Shown: positions 1-8,154, counted from the stretch's first letter. The stretch is 14,710 bases of DNA from Paludibacter sp. (GCA_024709185.1 JANJXE010000404.1:1-14710); one strand, 5' to 3'. Translations and numbers: made by a program. The notes: generated from the letters alone by a model not told the origin.

Positions 1-963
1 GCAATTGGTAATATTACCTGTTTGCAAATATAAAGCATCAATATTACTTGGATCACTTGCATTTCCATATGCAAGACAATTAGTCATATTCAGAATAAGA
101 TTATTTTGGATAACAGATATAATTGAACTTCGCTGAGAACCACTTCCTGTATTCTTGTGATTTTTAAAAATACAATTACTAATATTTGTTGTGAAAATTG
201 CTGTTCCACCTACTCTTATTCCTGCACTATTATAATTGCCGGTAGCTGTAGATGCATTATCTTCAAATAAGCATCCACTAACTTCATACGTTGTTGCAAT
301 TTCTGAAGCAATCATAAGAGCTGCGCCATTTCCTGATGTTCCTGAAACTTTATTGTTATAGAAATACGAATCTTTTGTGTATGCACTTAAATTTGGAGTA
401 TTCGCTGCAAGTAAAGAAAACGAAACAGCACCGTTACTGCAGTTTGTAATTTTACAATTTTGGATTTTCATGTTTTCTTTTTGAGTAACAGCATTTGTAA
501 ATTTATCCATGGTCAATCCATCGTAAGTAACATTTAAACCCACAGCGCCATTAAACAAGGAATTTGCATTGTTACCACGAATAATTGTTTCGTTGGTAAA
601 GTCCCAGGGATTAACTCCTTTTACTCTTTGTGAGATATCCGTTTCAGTACCGGCAAATCCACCATAAACTGCTGCAAGATTTGGAGAATGGTTATTGTAA
701 CTTATGTTCAATACGCTGTATGTTCCTGCTGCTATCCATATCTGATCTCCTGCTACGAAAGTAGCAGCTGTTGACATATCTCTTAACCAATAGGTCAGCG
801 ATCTGCCTATGGTAGTAAGATTAATGTTGACCTCACCAGCTCCTGCTGTACGCCAGCTGTTGCCGCCCGAACCGTTTTCGACCAGATACACAGTTGCAAA
901 GGTCGAAAGATGTCCTGCCAGTAAAAACATGCAGATTAAAAAGAATGTACTTAATTTTTTCAT
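1..963 (-). CDS. Secreted parallel beta-helix repeat protein (partial, C-terminus missing)
   Basis: Reading the minus strand from the ATG at 963 gives 321 uninterrupted codons to the window edge, so this is a 5' partial gene. Residues 1-23 form a signal peptide (Lys-Lys, then a hydrophobic core, ending near STFA). Residues 70-81 (VAGDQIWIAAGTY region) and 99-107 (VYGGFAGTE) are typical of the start of secreted Bacteroidetes beta-helix proteins. From about residue 130 come repeated short coils with asparagine-cysteine turns: NCKITNC near 169-175, GCLFEDN near 230-236, NCIFKN near 263-268 and NCLAYGN near 295-301. This pattern fits a right-handed parallel beta-helix, as in pectate-lyase-like or chondroitinase-B-like folds, but also in adhesins. 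The catalytic part and any sorting domain lie outside the window, so enzyme activity is not shown. It is divergent from the symporter unit and shares its control region, which suggests a role on the same polymer. Confidence 0.85.
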   Translation of the reverse strand, partial: MKKLSTFFLICMFLLAGHLSTFATVYLVENGSGGNSWRTAGAGEVNINLTTIGRSLTYWLRDMSTAATFVAGDQIWIAAGTYSVLNISYNNHSPNLAAVYGGFAGTETDISQRVKGVNPWDFTNETIIRGNNANSLFNGAVGLNVTYDGLTMDKFTNAVTQKENMKIQNCKITNCSNGAVSFSLLAANTPNLSAYTKDSYFYNNKVSGTSGNGAALMIASEIATTYEVSGCLFEDNASTATGNYNSAGIRVGGTAIFTTNISNCIFKNHKNTGSGSQRSSIISVIQNNLILNMTNCLAYGNASDPSNIDALYLQTGNITNC

Positions 964-1058
964 GATACTAAATATTAAATGGTGAATACTATAGATTTTT
1001 GAGATTAGTAGCCTGTCCTGTTTTTGTGAGTTTTTGGTGCAACTTATCTTGGTTGATG

Positions 1059-1092
1059 CAAATGTATACCTTATAGTTTAATAGATGTTCAA
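1059..1092 (-). promoter_or_regulatory. Candidate Bacteroidetes promoter for the beta-helix gene
   Basis: Read on the minus strand, bases 1066 to 1059 are TACATTTG, a full match to the Bacteroidetes -7 element TAnnTTTG. A TTG at 1092-1090 could serve as the -33 element, although the 23-base spacer is longer than the usual 19-21. Transcription would start near 1052, leaving a leader of about 90 bases before the ATG at 963. The -7 element lies 50.5 bases from the centre of the palindrome at 1111-1122. Confidence 0.5.
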
Positions 1093-1109
1093 GGTTTGAG
1101 CAAATTAAC

Positions 1110-1123
1110 TGTAAACGTTTACG
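1110..1123. promoter_or_regulatory. LacI/GalR-type operator in the divergent promoter region
   Basis: The bases read TGTAAACGTTTACG and contain the perfect 12-base palindrome GTAAACGTTTAC (1111-1122) with a central CG. This closely matches the general form of LacI/GalR-family operators (TGWAANCGNTNWCA-like). It sits midway between two divergent -7 elements, each 50.5 bases from its centre, so one bound dimer could act on both transcripts at about position -65. A nearly identical site occurs at 8099-8112. No regulator gene is present in the window. Whether the site represses or activates cannot be told from sequence; an upstream position near -65 is compatible with activation. Confidence 0.7.
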
Positions 1124-1142
1124 TTGATAATTGAAGCTTTTA

Positions 1143-1174
1143 ATTGAATGCATCTTTAAACTTGAATATCTTTG
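1143..1174 (+). promoter_or_regulatory. Candidate Bacteroidetes promoter for the symporter unit
   Basis: TATCTTTG at 1167-1174 fully matches the -7 consensus TAnnTTTG. ATTG at 1143-1146 is an acceptable -33 element, with a 20-base spacer. Transcription would start near 1181, giving a leader of about 29 bases before the ATG at 1210. The palindromic operator lies about 20 bases upstream of the -33 element. Confidence 0.6.
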
Positions 1175-1209
1175 TGTCAGATTGCATATCATAAAAACAC
1201 ACTACAGCC

Positions 1210-2880
1210 ATGCATTACCTCGATTTTGTCTTTATTTTTATTTTTACTACCCTGGTTTTAATTACAGGTATTGCTTTTGCCAAAGCCGGAGGGAAAGATA
1301 TGAAGTCATTCTTTGCTGCCGGTGGAGCTGTTCCCTGGTGGATGAGTTCTCTGTCGCTTTTTATGGGTTTTTTCTCTGCCGGAACTTTTGTGGTTTGGGG
1401 TTCGATTGCTTACACCAGTGGTGCAGTAGCACTGGGTATTCAGTGGACGATGGCCTTATCGGGGATCATTATCGGATTTATTATTGCTCCCAAATGGCGA
1501 AAAGCAAATTCTCTCACAGTAGCCGAGTTTATCACTAACCGCCTGGGACAAAATGTACAGCGAACCTATACGTATATATTTCTCGTTATCTCTCTTTTTA
1601 CAAGCGGTGCTTTTCTCTATCCGGTAGCTAAAATTGTGAGTGTTGCGGCCGATTTCAATATCTATTACAGTATTTTGATTTTGGGGGCTATCAGTATTAT
1701 TTATGTTTCTATCGGGGGCTTGTGGGCGGTAGTGGTAACCGATGTGCTTCAGTTTGTAATACTGGTAAGCGCGGTAATTATAGTTCTTCCACTAGCCTTT
1801 GATCAGGTAGGAGGTGTCTCCGAATTTGTATCAAATGTTCCCGTCGATTTTTTTAATCTTGTAAATACTGAATATACAGTATGGTTTCTGGTGGCTTTTG
1901 GATTTTACAATCTCGTTTTTCTGGGTGGAAACTGGGCCTATGTACAACGCTACACGAGTGTGAAAACACCAAAAGATGCAAAAAAGGTAGGCTGGATGTT
2001 TGGTGCATTGTACGTGATAAGCCCTGTTTTGTGGATGCTTCCACCCATGCTGTACCGGGTGTATAATCCTGGTTTAATTGGAAATGAGGCTGAAGGAGCA
2101 TATTTGTTGATGTGTAAACTTGCATTGCCTGTTGGGATGTTGGGGATGATGCTGGGAGGCATGGTATTCGCCACGGCCAGTTCGTTAAATGCTACACTGA
2201 ATATTTCGTCGGGTGTATTTACAAACGATATTTACAAACGACTTTATCCCGGCAAAACGGACAAGCAATTGATCAAAGTTGCCCGCCTTTCCACCATCTT
2301 GTTTGGTGTGCTGGCTGTTGTGGTGGCCATGTTGATTCCTGCTATGGGAGGGATTGTCAATGTGGTAATTAGTTTGGGTGCTCTGACTGGTGTTCCACTC
2401 TATCTACCGGTTATCTGGACACTCTTCTCCAGACGCCAGACCGCTAAATCGGTGGTTACCGTTACAGTATTTAGTTTGCTGGTCAATGCATTTTTCAAAT
2501 TCATATCCCCTCTGCTTTTGGGTTTCTCGCTTAACCGGACAGAAGAAACCATGCTGGGTGTTTCGTTGCCTATCGTGTTATTAGTGGCATTCGAGCTATA
2601 TTTTCTGAAAAAGAAAAAAGTGGATCCAACGTATGCTTCCTACATTGAATACAAAGAAAAACAGGCTTTTTTGCAGGTTTCTGATGAAAATCAGATTGCA
2701 TCGGAAAGTAAAAATAATTCATACAGCTTGCGCGTAATCGGATATGCCATTGGAGCCTCCGGTTTAATTATTGGTTCAATTGGCATGTTTGCAGCAATAG
2801 GAAAATACATTATCCTGCCCATGGCAGTTCTGCTCATTGGTTTGGGGATTTTTATTGCAGTAAGAAATAAGAAAAAATAA
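1210..2880 (+). CDS. Sodium:solute symporter (SSS) family transporter
   Basis: This 556-residue inner-membrane protein should carry a sugar, sugar acid or similar small solute into the cytoplasm with sodium. It is almost entirely hydrophobic, with about 13-15 membrane segments; clear ones lie near residues 3-24, 46-67, 76-93, 120-142, 152-170, 174-196, 223-243, 262-282, 300-322, 358-378, 382-405, 414-438, 447-466, 508-528 and 533-551. SSS signatures are visible: IGGLWAVVVTDVLQ near 168-181, NWAYVQRYTSVKTPKDAKK near 241-259, and a Ser-Ser pair at 324-325 followed by TNDIYK near 338-343, matching the sodium-binding helix region of SGLT/vSGLT relatives. The length is normal for the family. It is the first gene of a tight unit, with only 6 bases before the next start, behind a good promoter and operator. 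The position suggests that it imports the product of the two large secreted proteins. The substrate is not readable from sequence. Confidence 0.92.
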   Translation: MHYLDFVFIFIFTTLVLITGIAFAKAGGKDMKSFFAAGGAVPWWMSSLSLFMGFFSAGTFVVWGSIAYTSGAVALGIQWTMALSGIIIGFIIAPKWRKANSLTVAEFITNRLGQNVQRTYTYIFLVISLFTSGAFLYPVAKIVSVAADFNIYYSILILGAISIIYVSIGGLWAVVVTDVLQFVILVSAVIIVLPLAFDQVGGVSEFVSNVPVDFFNLVNTEYTVWFLVAFGFYNLVFLGGNWAYVQRYTSVKTPKDAKKVGWMFGALYVISPVLWMLPPMLYRVYNPGLIGNEAEGAYLLMCKLALPVGMLGMMLGGMVFATASSLNATLNISSGVFTNDIYKRLYPGKTDKQLIKVARLSTILFGVLAVVVAMLIPAMGGIVNVVISLGALTGVPLYLPVIWTLFSRRQTAKSVVTVTVFSLLVNAFFKFISPLLLGFSLNRTEETMLGVSLPIVLLVAFELYFLKKKKVDPTYASYIEYKEKQAFLQVSDENQIASESKNNSYSLRVIGYAIGASGLIIGSIGMFAAIGKYIILPMAVLLIGLGIFIAVRNKKK

Positions 2881-2886
2881 GAAGTC

Positions 2887-5187
2887 ATGTTGACAGAACA
2901 GTTTTCACTTCACAGAACAGTTAAACAGTCACACCTGCAGTTCGATTTTGTAGTGGTAGGTGGAGGCATAGCCGGTGTTTGTGCTGCCATTGCTGCTGCA
3001 CGAAGAGGTAAATCGGTAGCGCTCATTCAGGATCGGCCCGTGTTGGGAGGAAATGCCTCAAGTGAGGTGCGGTTATGGATGTTGGGTGCTACTTCACACA
3101 TGGGGAATAACAACCGCTGGGCACGCGAGGGAGGTATTGTAGATGAGCTGCTGGTGGAAAACACCTATCGCAATAAAGAGGGAAATCCGGTCTTGTTCGA
3201 TATGGTACTCATCGATAAAGTGCAGGCTGAAAAAAATATCTCACTTTTCCTGAATACCGTGGTCTATGCTATTGAAAAGAAGAGCGACCGGGAGGTGGCT
3301 GCTGTAAAAGCATATAATTCGCAAAGCGAAACGGAGTACGTGATGAAAGGCTCTCTGTTTTGTGATTCTTCGGGCGATGGCATCCTGGCCTATCTGGCAG
3401 GTGCAACTTTCCGTATTGGTGCCGAAGAACGGTCTGAATTCGATGAAAAGTTCGCTCCTGATAAGGATATTTATGGCGAAAAACTGGGACACACCTTGTT
3501 TTTTTATACAAAAAAAACACCCAAACCGGTAAAGTACATTGCACCTGATTTTGCACTAACAAAGGAGTTTGTCGAAAAAGAAATCTACCGCATTAAAAAC
3601 CCCAATTACTTTAATCCGATGGCCATTGGGTGCAAATACTGGTGGATTGAATATGGCGGCCGTTTGGATACCATTCACGATACGGAAGAGATAAAGTATA
3701 AATTATGGAGTGTGGCGTATGGCATCTGGGATTATATTAAAAATTCCGGAAAATTTCCGGAAGCCGATGATATGACACTTGAGTGGGTGGGTACTTTTCC
3801 CGGCAAACGGGAATCGCGCCGGTTTGTAGGGCCTTATATGATTAATCAAAAGGACGTTGTTGAACAACGCACTCATTACGATGCGGTTACCTTCGGTGGC
3901 TGGTCCATCGACCTACATCCTTCCGATGGAGTCTTTAGCGAAAAAAATGCCTGCAATCAATGGCATTCGAAGGGAGTTTTTCAGATACCCTATCGGTGCT
4001 ATATTACCAACGACCTCGATAATGTTTTCATTGCCGGACGAATTATGAGTGCTTCTCATGTCGCGTTTGGTTCCACCAGAGTTATGGCAACCTCGGGAGC
4101 CGGAGGCGAAGTAGTGGGAACTGCTGCAGCACTTTGCCTCGATAACAACTGGACTACGCTTGAACTGGCTAAAGAAAGCAACGTGGGGCTGTTGCAACAA
4201 TCGCTGATAAGAGCTGGCAATTATATCCCGCAACTCAAGGTTTCATATGGTGATAATTTGGTATCAACTGCATCATTAAAGGCTTCTTCAGAATTAGAAT
4301 TAACAGAAATACCGTTTGTAGGAGGTCTATGGAAACCGTTGTCACAATCTGCAGCTCAGATGTTACCGTTGCCCAAAGGAAATGCCCCGGTAGTTACTGT
4401 CAGAGTAAAAGCGGAAGAAACTACCGAACTATTGGTTGAATTACGAATTAGTTCGAAAAGTTTCAATCATACTCCCGATGTTACCCTTGCCACTCAATCG
4501 ATAAGGGTCGAAAAAGGAGAGCAAACAGTTGAAGTTGATTTTGGAGCATTCATTCCTCACGATACCTTTGCATTTGTATGTTTCATGAAGAATAATCACC
4601 TTGAATTGATGTTCTCTCCGTATCTGATTACGGGCCTTTTGTCGGTGTTCAACAGGGTAGTGCCTGCTGTTTCCAACTGGGGTAAGCAAATTGTAACTGA
4701 GGATATCGGTATTGAAGAATTTGAATTCTGGTGCCCCGAACGGCGTCCCGAAGGTCAGAATATTGCTATGAACATTAGTCCGGCTATCACCTTATTCGGA
4801 GTGAATAACCTGCATGGCGCTGTCAACCGACCTGTTGAACACCCCAATGCCTGGGTTGCTGCACTGGAGGACAAGGATGCTACTCTGACAATAGAATGGT
4901 CTGAAAAAACAGAAGTAAACGAAATTACGTTGTATCTGGATACCGATTGGGATCATCCTATGGAATCTGTTCAATGGGGACATTACGATAATCGTATGCC
5001 GTTTTGTGCCGATCGGATACAGATTTACAACGAACGCAACGAGCTACTGGTCGAAAATACAAGCAATCACCAGACTCGTGTGGTGTTCGGTTTCACTACA
5101 GCCATCACAGTAGAAAAGCTGATTGTAAAGATTTCAAATTCAACTGAAAATGTACCCACAGCGCTTTTTGGAGTATTAATTAACTGA
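2887..5187 (+). CDS. FAD-dependent oxidoreductase (FAD_oxidored-like) with C-terminal beta-sandwich region
   Basis: A 766-residue flavoprotein. The dinucleotide-binding motif GGGIAG lies at residues 25-30 after a beta strand (DFVVV), followed by PVLGGNASSEVR (51-62), CDSSGDGILAYLAGA (159-173), PGKRESRRFVGPY (305-317) and a C-terminal FAD motif from about 378 to 417 (NVFIAGR, STRVMATSGAGGE, GTAAAL). These match the PF12831-type oxidoreductases common in Bacteroidetes glycan loci, which are sometimes mislabelled xanthan lyase. After about residue 455 come some 310 residues that look like two beta-rich domains; the last (about 635-766, with LTIEWSEKTEVNEITLYLD and a Trp/Asp-rich segment) resembles a discoidin/F5-8C-like sandwich. 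No signal peptide is present, and an in-frame stop at 2878 rules out an earlier start, so the enzyme should be cytoplasmic. Its reaction is unknown; oxidation of an imported sugar is the natural inference. Sixteen bases separate it from the next gene. Confidence 0.85.
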   Translation: MLTEQFSLHRTVKQSHLQFDFVVVGGGIAGVCAAIAAARRGKSVALIQDRPVLGGNASSEVRLWMLGATSHMGNNNRWAREGGIVDELLVENTYRNKEGNPVLFDMVLIDKVQAEKNISLFLNTVVYAIEKKSDREVAAVKAYNSQSETEYVMKGSLFCDSSGDGILAYLAGATFRIGAEERSEFDEKFAPDKDIYGEKLGHTLFFYTKKTPKPVKYIAPDFALTKEFVEKEIYRIKNPNYFNPMAIGCKYWWIEYGGRLDTIHDTEEIKYKLWSVAYGIWDYIKNSGKFPEADDMTLEWVGTFPGKRESRRFVGPYMINQKDVVEQRTHYDAVTFGGWSIDLHPSDGVFSEKNACNQWHSKGVFQIPYRCYITNDLDNVFIAGRIMSASHVAFGSTRVMATSGAGGEVVGTAAALCLDNNWTTLELAKESNVGLLQQSLIRAGNYIPQLKVSYGDNLVSTASLKASSELELTEIPFVGGLWKPLSQSAAQMLPLPKGNAPVVTVRVKAEETTELLVELRISSKSFNHTPDVTLATQSIRVEKGEQTVEVDFGAFIPHDTFAFVCFMKNNHLELMFSPYLITGLLSVFNRVVPAVSNWGKQIVTEDIGIEEFEFWCPERRPEGQNIAMNISPAITLFGVNNLHGAVNRPVEHPNAWVAALEDKDATLTIEWSEKTEVNEITLYLDTDWDHPMESVQWGHYDNRMPFCADRIQIYNERNELLVENTSNHQTRVVFGFTTAITVEKLIVKISNSTENVPTALFGVLIN

Positions 5188-5203
5188 CTAAATCTCTTGA
5201 ACC

Positions 5204-8014
5204 ATGAAACCTAGTTTAAACTGTATACTGACTATTTTTGCCCTGTGTCTTCCTTTAACGATGTACGCAGCATCATCGGTGTTTAACTATACGGTAGGCG
5301 GACAAAATTTTGAATTTAAAGGGGATTTTTACATTTATCACACGACCCAAAATCCAAAAATGGCTCTCAGACCCTCTGAAATTAAAAAAGTCCAGTACAA
5401 TGTTATCACCTGGGAGGGAGATGCGGTTCGAAAAACAATTAACCGCGTGACACGCCTTGCTGAACAGGCAGGTGATGGTTTTGATGAGCAAATTCTGAAA
5501 GGTGATGTTCAGAAACGAACTGCAGATTTGTTTGCTCTACAAAATAAACTGCTGATACAGCCTGTGAAGATGACCAGCCAAAAAGGCAAAACGCTGTTCA
5601 GCTATGCTAAACACAAAGATTTTGAATTCGAAGCTTCCATACACATCAATGCTGAATTCGGGTTGCCTGAACTAACCTACACCCTTACGCCTAAAGTAGC
5701 AGGATACTTTTCTGTGGTATATGTGGGTGCGCCAGGCTTTCTTCCGGAAGAAACAGAAGAGATTTGGCAACCCTTGATCTGGCAGGAAAAGCGATTTCCT
5801 GACATGAGCTATGTTACAGCTGCTTTCCAATGTCCCGTACCTACCACTTTTGTTCAGTACAAAGGATTTACCCTGGGCGTACTGGCTCATCCTGTCGAAT
5901 TTCCTTTTAATCCGTTGCCTACGCTCGACAACAGTCGGTTTGCTGTAGCGCTGCGCACCAGCGACGGAAAAGCTTCTCCGATGATAATGTCTCCACTGTT
6001 AGGAGGCAAGGGCTCGTTGATGAAGCCGGGTAATGCCTTTTCATTCCGGTCGTTGTTGTATGTTAACAAGTCAACTGTCACACATGCCTACGAAGCAATT
6101 GCCCGCAAGGTTTTTGGATTCCGCGATTATCGTCACAATGATATTGCCTCGTTGAACGAGACATTTGAAAATATTGTTGACTATTCACTTTCCACCTACA
6201 GCTGGTTTGTGGATGAAGAAAAGGGCTGTGCCTATTCCACCGATGTTCCGGGTGCGGTTAAAAATGTATCGAGCCTTAATCCGATAGGGTTGGCAATGGT
6301 TACCGATCGTCAGGAAATGCTGGGCAAAAGAGCATATCCGATTCTGGAATTCATGTTGTCACGCGAGAAGTTCCTTTTTTGTGCCGATTCAACACAACGG
6401 ATTCAATCTCCTTCCCGCAAAATGACCGGCCCAATTGCTCCTGTCAGTGAGATGATGTCCATTTATACAATCTTCGGAAAAAACATGCCTTTTTTGTTGC
6501 GATTTGCTGAAAAAGAATACAATAGCAAAAGAACCCGAAATCTGGATGTAAAAGAAAAGGGTCAGACCTGGCAAAATGCCATGTGGATTTACAAAGCTAC
6601 AGGCGACGAAGCATGGCTGCAAAAAGCTACGAAGGGAGCTGATGAGTATTTGGCTGAAAGGGTGGATAAACCCTCCGAGGAGTTTGTAGATCCACAAAGC
6701 GGCGGATTTTTCTTCTGGACCGGTTTTACTCCCCGGTGGATTGATATGCTGGAACTTTATGAACTTACCGGAACAAGACGCTATCTGGATGCAGCTCATG
6801 AGGGTGCCCGCCATTATACGATGTTTACCTGGATGAGTCCTTCGATTCCTTCCGACAGTATCGTAGTTAATCCCGGAGGGAAAGCTCCGATGTATTGGTA
6901 CCTACAGCGCAAGGGCCATAAACAGATGTTTTCACCCGAAGAGAAAGCTCCTGCGTGGAGATTATCAGAAATTGGTCTGACCCCTGAATCGTCGGGGACC
7001 AGTTCCGGACACAGGGCTATCTTCATGGCCAATTATGCTGCCTGGATGCTTCGGGTTGCGTATTATACCAACGATAACTTTTTAAAAGAAGTGGCTAAAG
7101 CAGCGATAATCGGTCGTTACCGCAATTTCCCGGGTTATCATATTAATACAGCCCGTACCACTATTTACGAAAAGGCAGATTATCCCCTTCGTTCACACAA
7201 GGACTTGAGTGTGAATTCTTTTCACTATAATCATATCATGCCAAAAGCATCGCTACTGCTCGATTATCTGGTAACCGATGTGTGGTATCGTTCGGCAACA
7301 GCTGTCAAATTCCCTTCCACCTTTATCGAAGGGTACGCTTATCTGCAAAGTAAATTTTATGGCCATGATGAAGGAACGTTTTACGGAGAAAAAGCAACAC
7401 TTTGGATGCCTGCCAAATTACTCAATATCGGATCGAAAGAGTTGAATTACATCAGTGCACGATCGACTAACAAGGTGATGATTGCATTTACCAATCAAAT
7501 GAATCAGACTGTCTCAACAGTAGTGCAGCTAAATTCTGAGAAAGTAAACCTTATTCCCGGTAAAAAATACCGTGTTCGTTCTATTGCAGATAATCAGCCT
7601 GAAACTGTAAGTGAAATGGTGAACGGTAAATTTGATATAAAGGTTTCTGCAAACGGCATCACGGCTATTATCATCGAAGATATCGAACCGGAAGTTAAGT
7701 TTCAGGAGCAATTGCTTGCTGAATCCACTGCCTGGACCAGGGACTACGATGCTACTGACGACGATGTTGTGCGTGCAATGATTCTTAATCTGGGAAAAGC
7801 TTCGACAACAGCTTTTATCTATTTGACATCAGACGATAAATACATAGCTGCGGCCAAACTGATCGTAAACGGAACTGAACTGACCGATGCTGTTTATCCC
7901 TATGAATTTACCATTCCGCTAAACGAACTGACAACCACCCTGACTGCTGAGGTACTGGCAGTTGATAAAAATGGTACGACGAGAAGTCTGGGAAATGTAA
8001 AACTCGAAAAATAA
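5204..8014 (+). CDS. Large secreted protein of unrecognised family, probable carbohydrate-active enzyme (short paralogue)
   Basis: I do not recognise the family. The 936-residue protein has a signal peptide (residues 1 to about 22, ending MYA) without a clear lipobox, so a soluble periplasmic location is likely. Residues 25-290 look beta-rich. Residues 300-700 have helical character with aromatic-rich repeats, such as WQNAMWIYKATGDEAWLQKA (456-475) and DMLELYELTGTRRYLDAA (514-531). This resembles the helical-hairpin toroids of many polysaccharide lyases and glycosidases. A beta domain (about 725-830) and an Ig-like domain (about 840-936) close the chain. Blocks shared with the protein at 8238-12047 include FGFRDYRHND (304-313), YSTDV plus VKNVS (344-356), KAPAWRLSEIGL (581-592), NFPGYHIN (641-648), RTTIYEK (651-657), HYNH (674-677) and FYGEKATLWMP (727-736). 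The conserved His, Tyr and Arg residues are candidates for the active site. It lacks a T9SS tail, unlike its paralogue. It is the third gene of the symporter unit. Confidence 0.75.
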   Translation: MKPSLNCILTIFALCLPLTMYAASSVFNYTVGGQNFEFKGDFYIYHTTQNPKMALRPSEIKKVQYNVITWEGDAVRKTINRVTRLAEQAGDGFDEQILKGDVQKRTADLFALQNKLLIQPVKMTSQKGKTLFSYAKHKDFEFEASIHINAEFGLPELTYTLTPKVAGYFSVVYVGAPGFLPEETEEIWQPLIWQEKRFPDMSYVTAAFQCPVPTTFVQYKGFTLGVLAHPVEFPFNPLPTLDNSRFAVALRTSDGKASPMIMSPLLGGKGSLMKPGNAFSFRSLLYVNKSTVTHAYEAIARKVFGFRDYRHNDIASLNETFENIVDYSLSTYSWFVDEEKGCAYSTDVPGAVKNVSSLNPIGLAMVTDRQEMLGKRAYPILEFMLSREKFLFCADSTQRIQSPSRKMTGPIAPVSEMMSIYTIFGKNMPFLLRFAEKEYNSKRTRNLDVKEKGQTWQNAMWIYKATGDEAWLQKATKGADEYLAERVDKPSEEFVDPQSGGFFFWTGFTPRWIDMLELYELTGTRRYLDAAHEGARHYTMFTWMSPSIPSDSIVVNPGGKAPMYWYLQRKGHKQMFSPEEKAPAWRLSEIGLTPESSGTSSGHRAIFMANYAAWMLRVAYYTNDNFLKEVAKAAIIGRYRNFPGYHINTARTTIYEKADYPLRSHKDLSVNSFHYNHIMPKASLLLDYLVTDVWYRSATAVKFPSTFIEGYAYLQSKFYGHDEGTFYGEKATLWMPAKLLNIGSKELNYISARSTNKVMIAFTNQMNQTVSTVVQLNSEKVNLIPGKKYRVRSIADNQPETVSEMVNGKFDIKVSANGITAIIIEDIEPEVKFQEQLLAESTAWTRDYDATDDDVVRAMILNLGKASTTAFIYLTSDDKYIAAAKLIVNGTELTDAVYPYEFTIPLNELTTTLTAEVLAVDKNGTTRSLGNVKLEK

Positions 8015-8021
8015 AAGTACA

Positions 8022-8046
8022 AAAAGTAAATTTCTTTTTTACTTTT
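8022..8046 (+). terminator. Possible AT-rich terminator after the symporter unit
   Basis: AAAAGTAAA (8022-8030) and TTTACTTTT (8038-8046) form a 9-base-pair stem with a 7-base loop just after the stop codon at 8012-8014. The right arm is T-rich, but the stem has a single G-C pair and is weak. The position between two transcription units supports the call; the thermodynamics do not strongly do so. Confidence 0.4.
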
Positions 8047-8098
8047 ACATTCGTGTTAGAAAGTTGAAATTCAGTAACTTATTTAGAAATAATGTAGA

Positions 8099-8112
8099 TG
8101 TAAACGTTTTCG
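8099..8112. promoter_or_regulatory. Second LacI/GalR-type operator, upstream of the T9SS paralogue
   Basis: TGTAAACGTTTTCG differs from the site at 1110-1123 in one base of 14. The core GTAAACGTTTTC (8100-8111) has one broken pair in the palindrome. It lies about 125 bases upstream of the start at 8238 and 49.5 bases (centre to first base) from a degenerate -7 element at 8155. This nearly repeats the geometry of the first site and suggests control by the same regulator. Confidence 0.65.
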
Positions 8113-8154
8113 ATAATTTCTATGCATTTAACAATATAGGAGAATGATTTACCT

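Noticed and set aside
989..1192. 67-codon minus-strand open frame in the divergent intergenic region
   Set aside because: It spans the operator and both promoters and has no signal peptide or recognisable domain, so it is probably chance.
1131..1538. 135-codon plus-strand open frame overlapping the symporter start
   Set aside because: It overlaps the SSS gene in another frame, its protein is Cys/Tyr/Arg-rich with no recognisable motif, and the SSS frame carries clear family signatures.
2887..5187. Label of xanthan lyase for the flavoenzyme
   Set aside because: Similar Bacteroidetes proteins carry this label in annotation, but the sequence shows an FAD-binding oxidoreductase and no lyase motif.
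6389..6814. 141-codon minus-strand open frame inside the short paralogue
   Set aside because: Antisense shadow of a region conserved between the two paralogues, with no independent coding evidence.
1148..8127. Shared ATGCAT followed by T/A-rich bases downstream of both operators (1148-1153 and 8122-8127) as a second regulatory motif
   Set aside because: Its distance from the operator differs (38 versus 23 bases) and the motif is short and AT-rich, so chance is likely.
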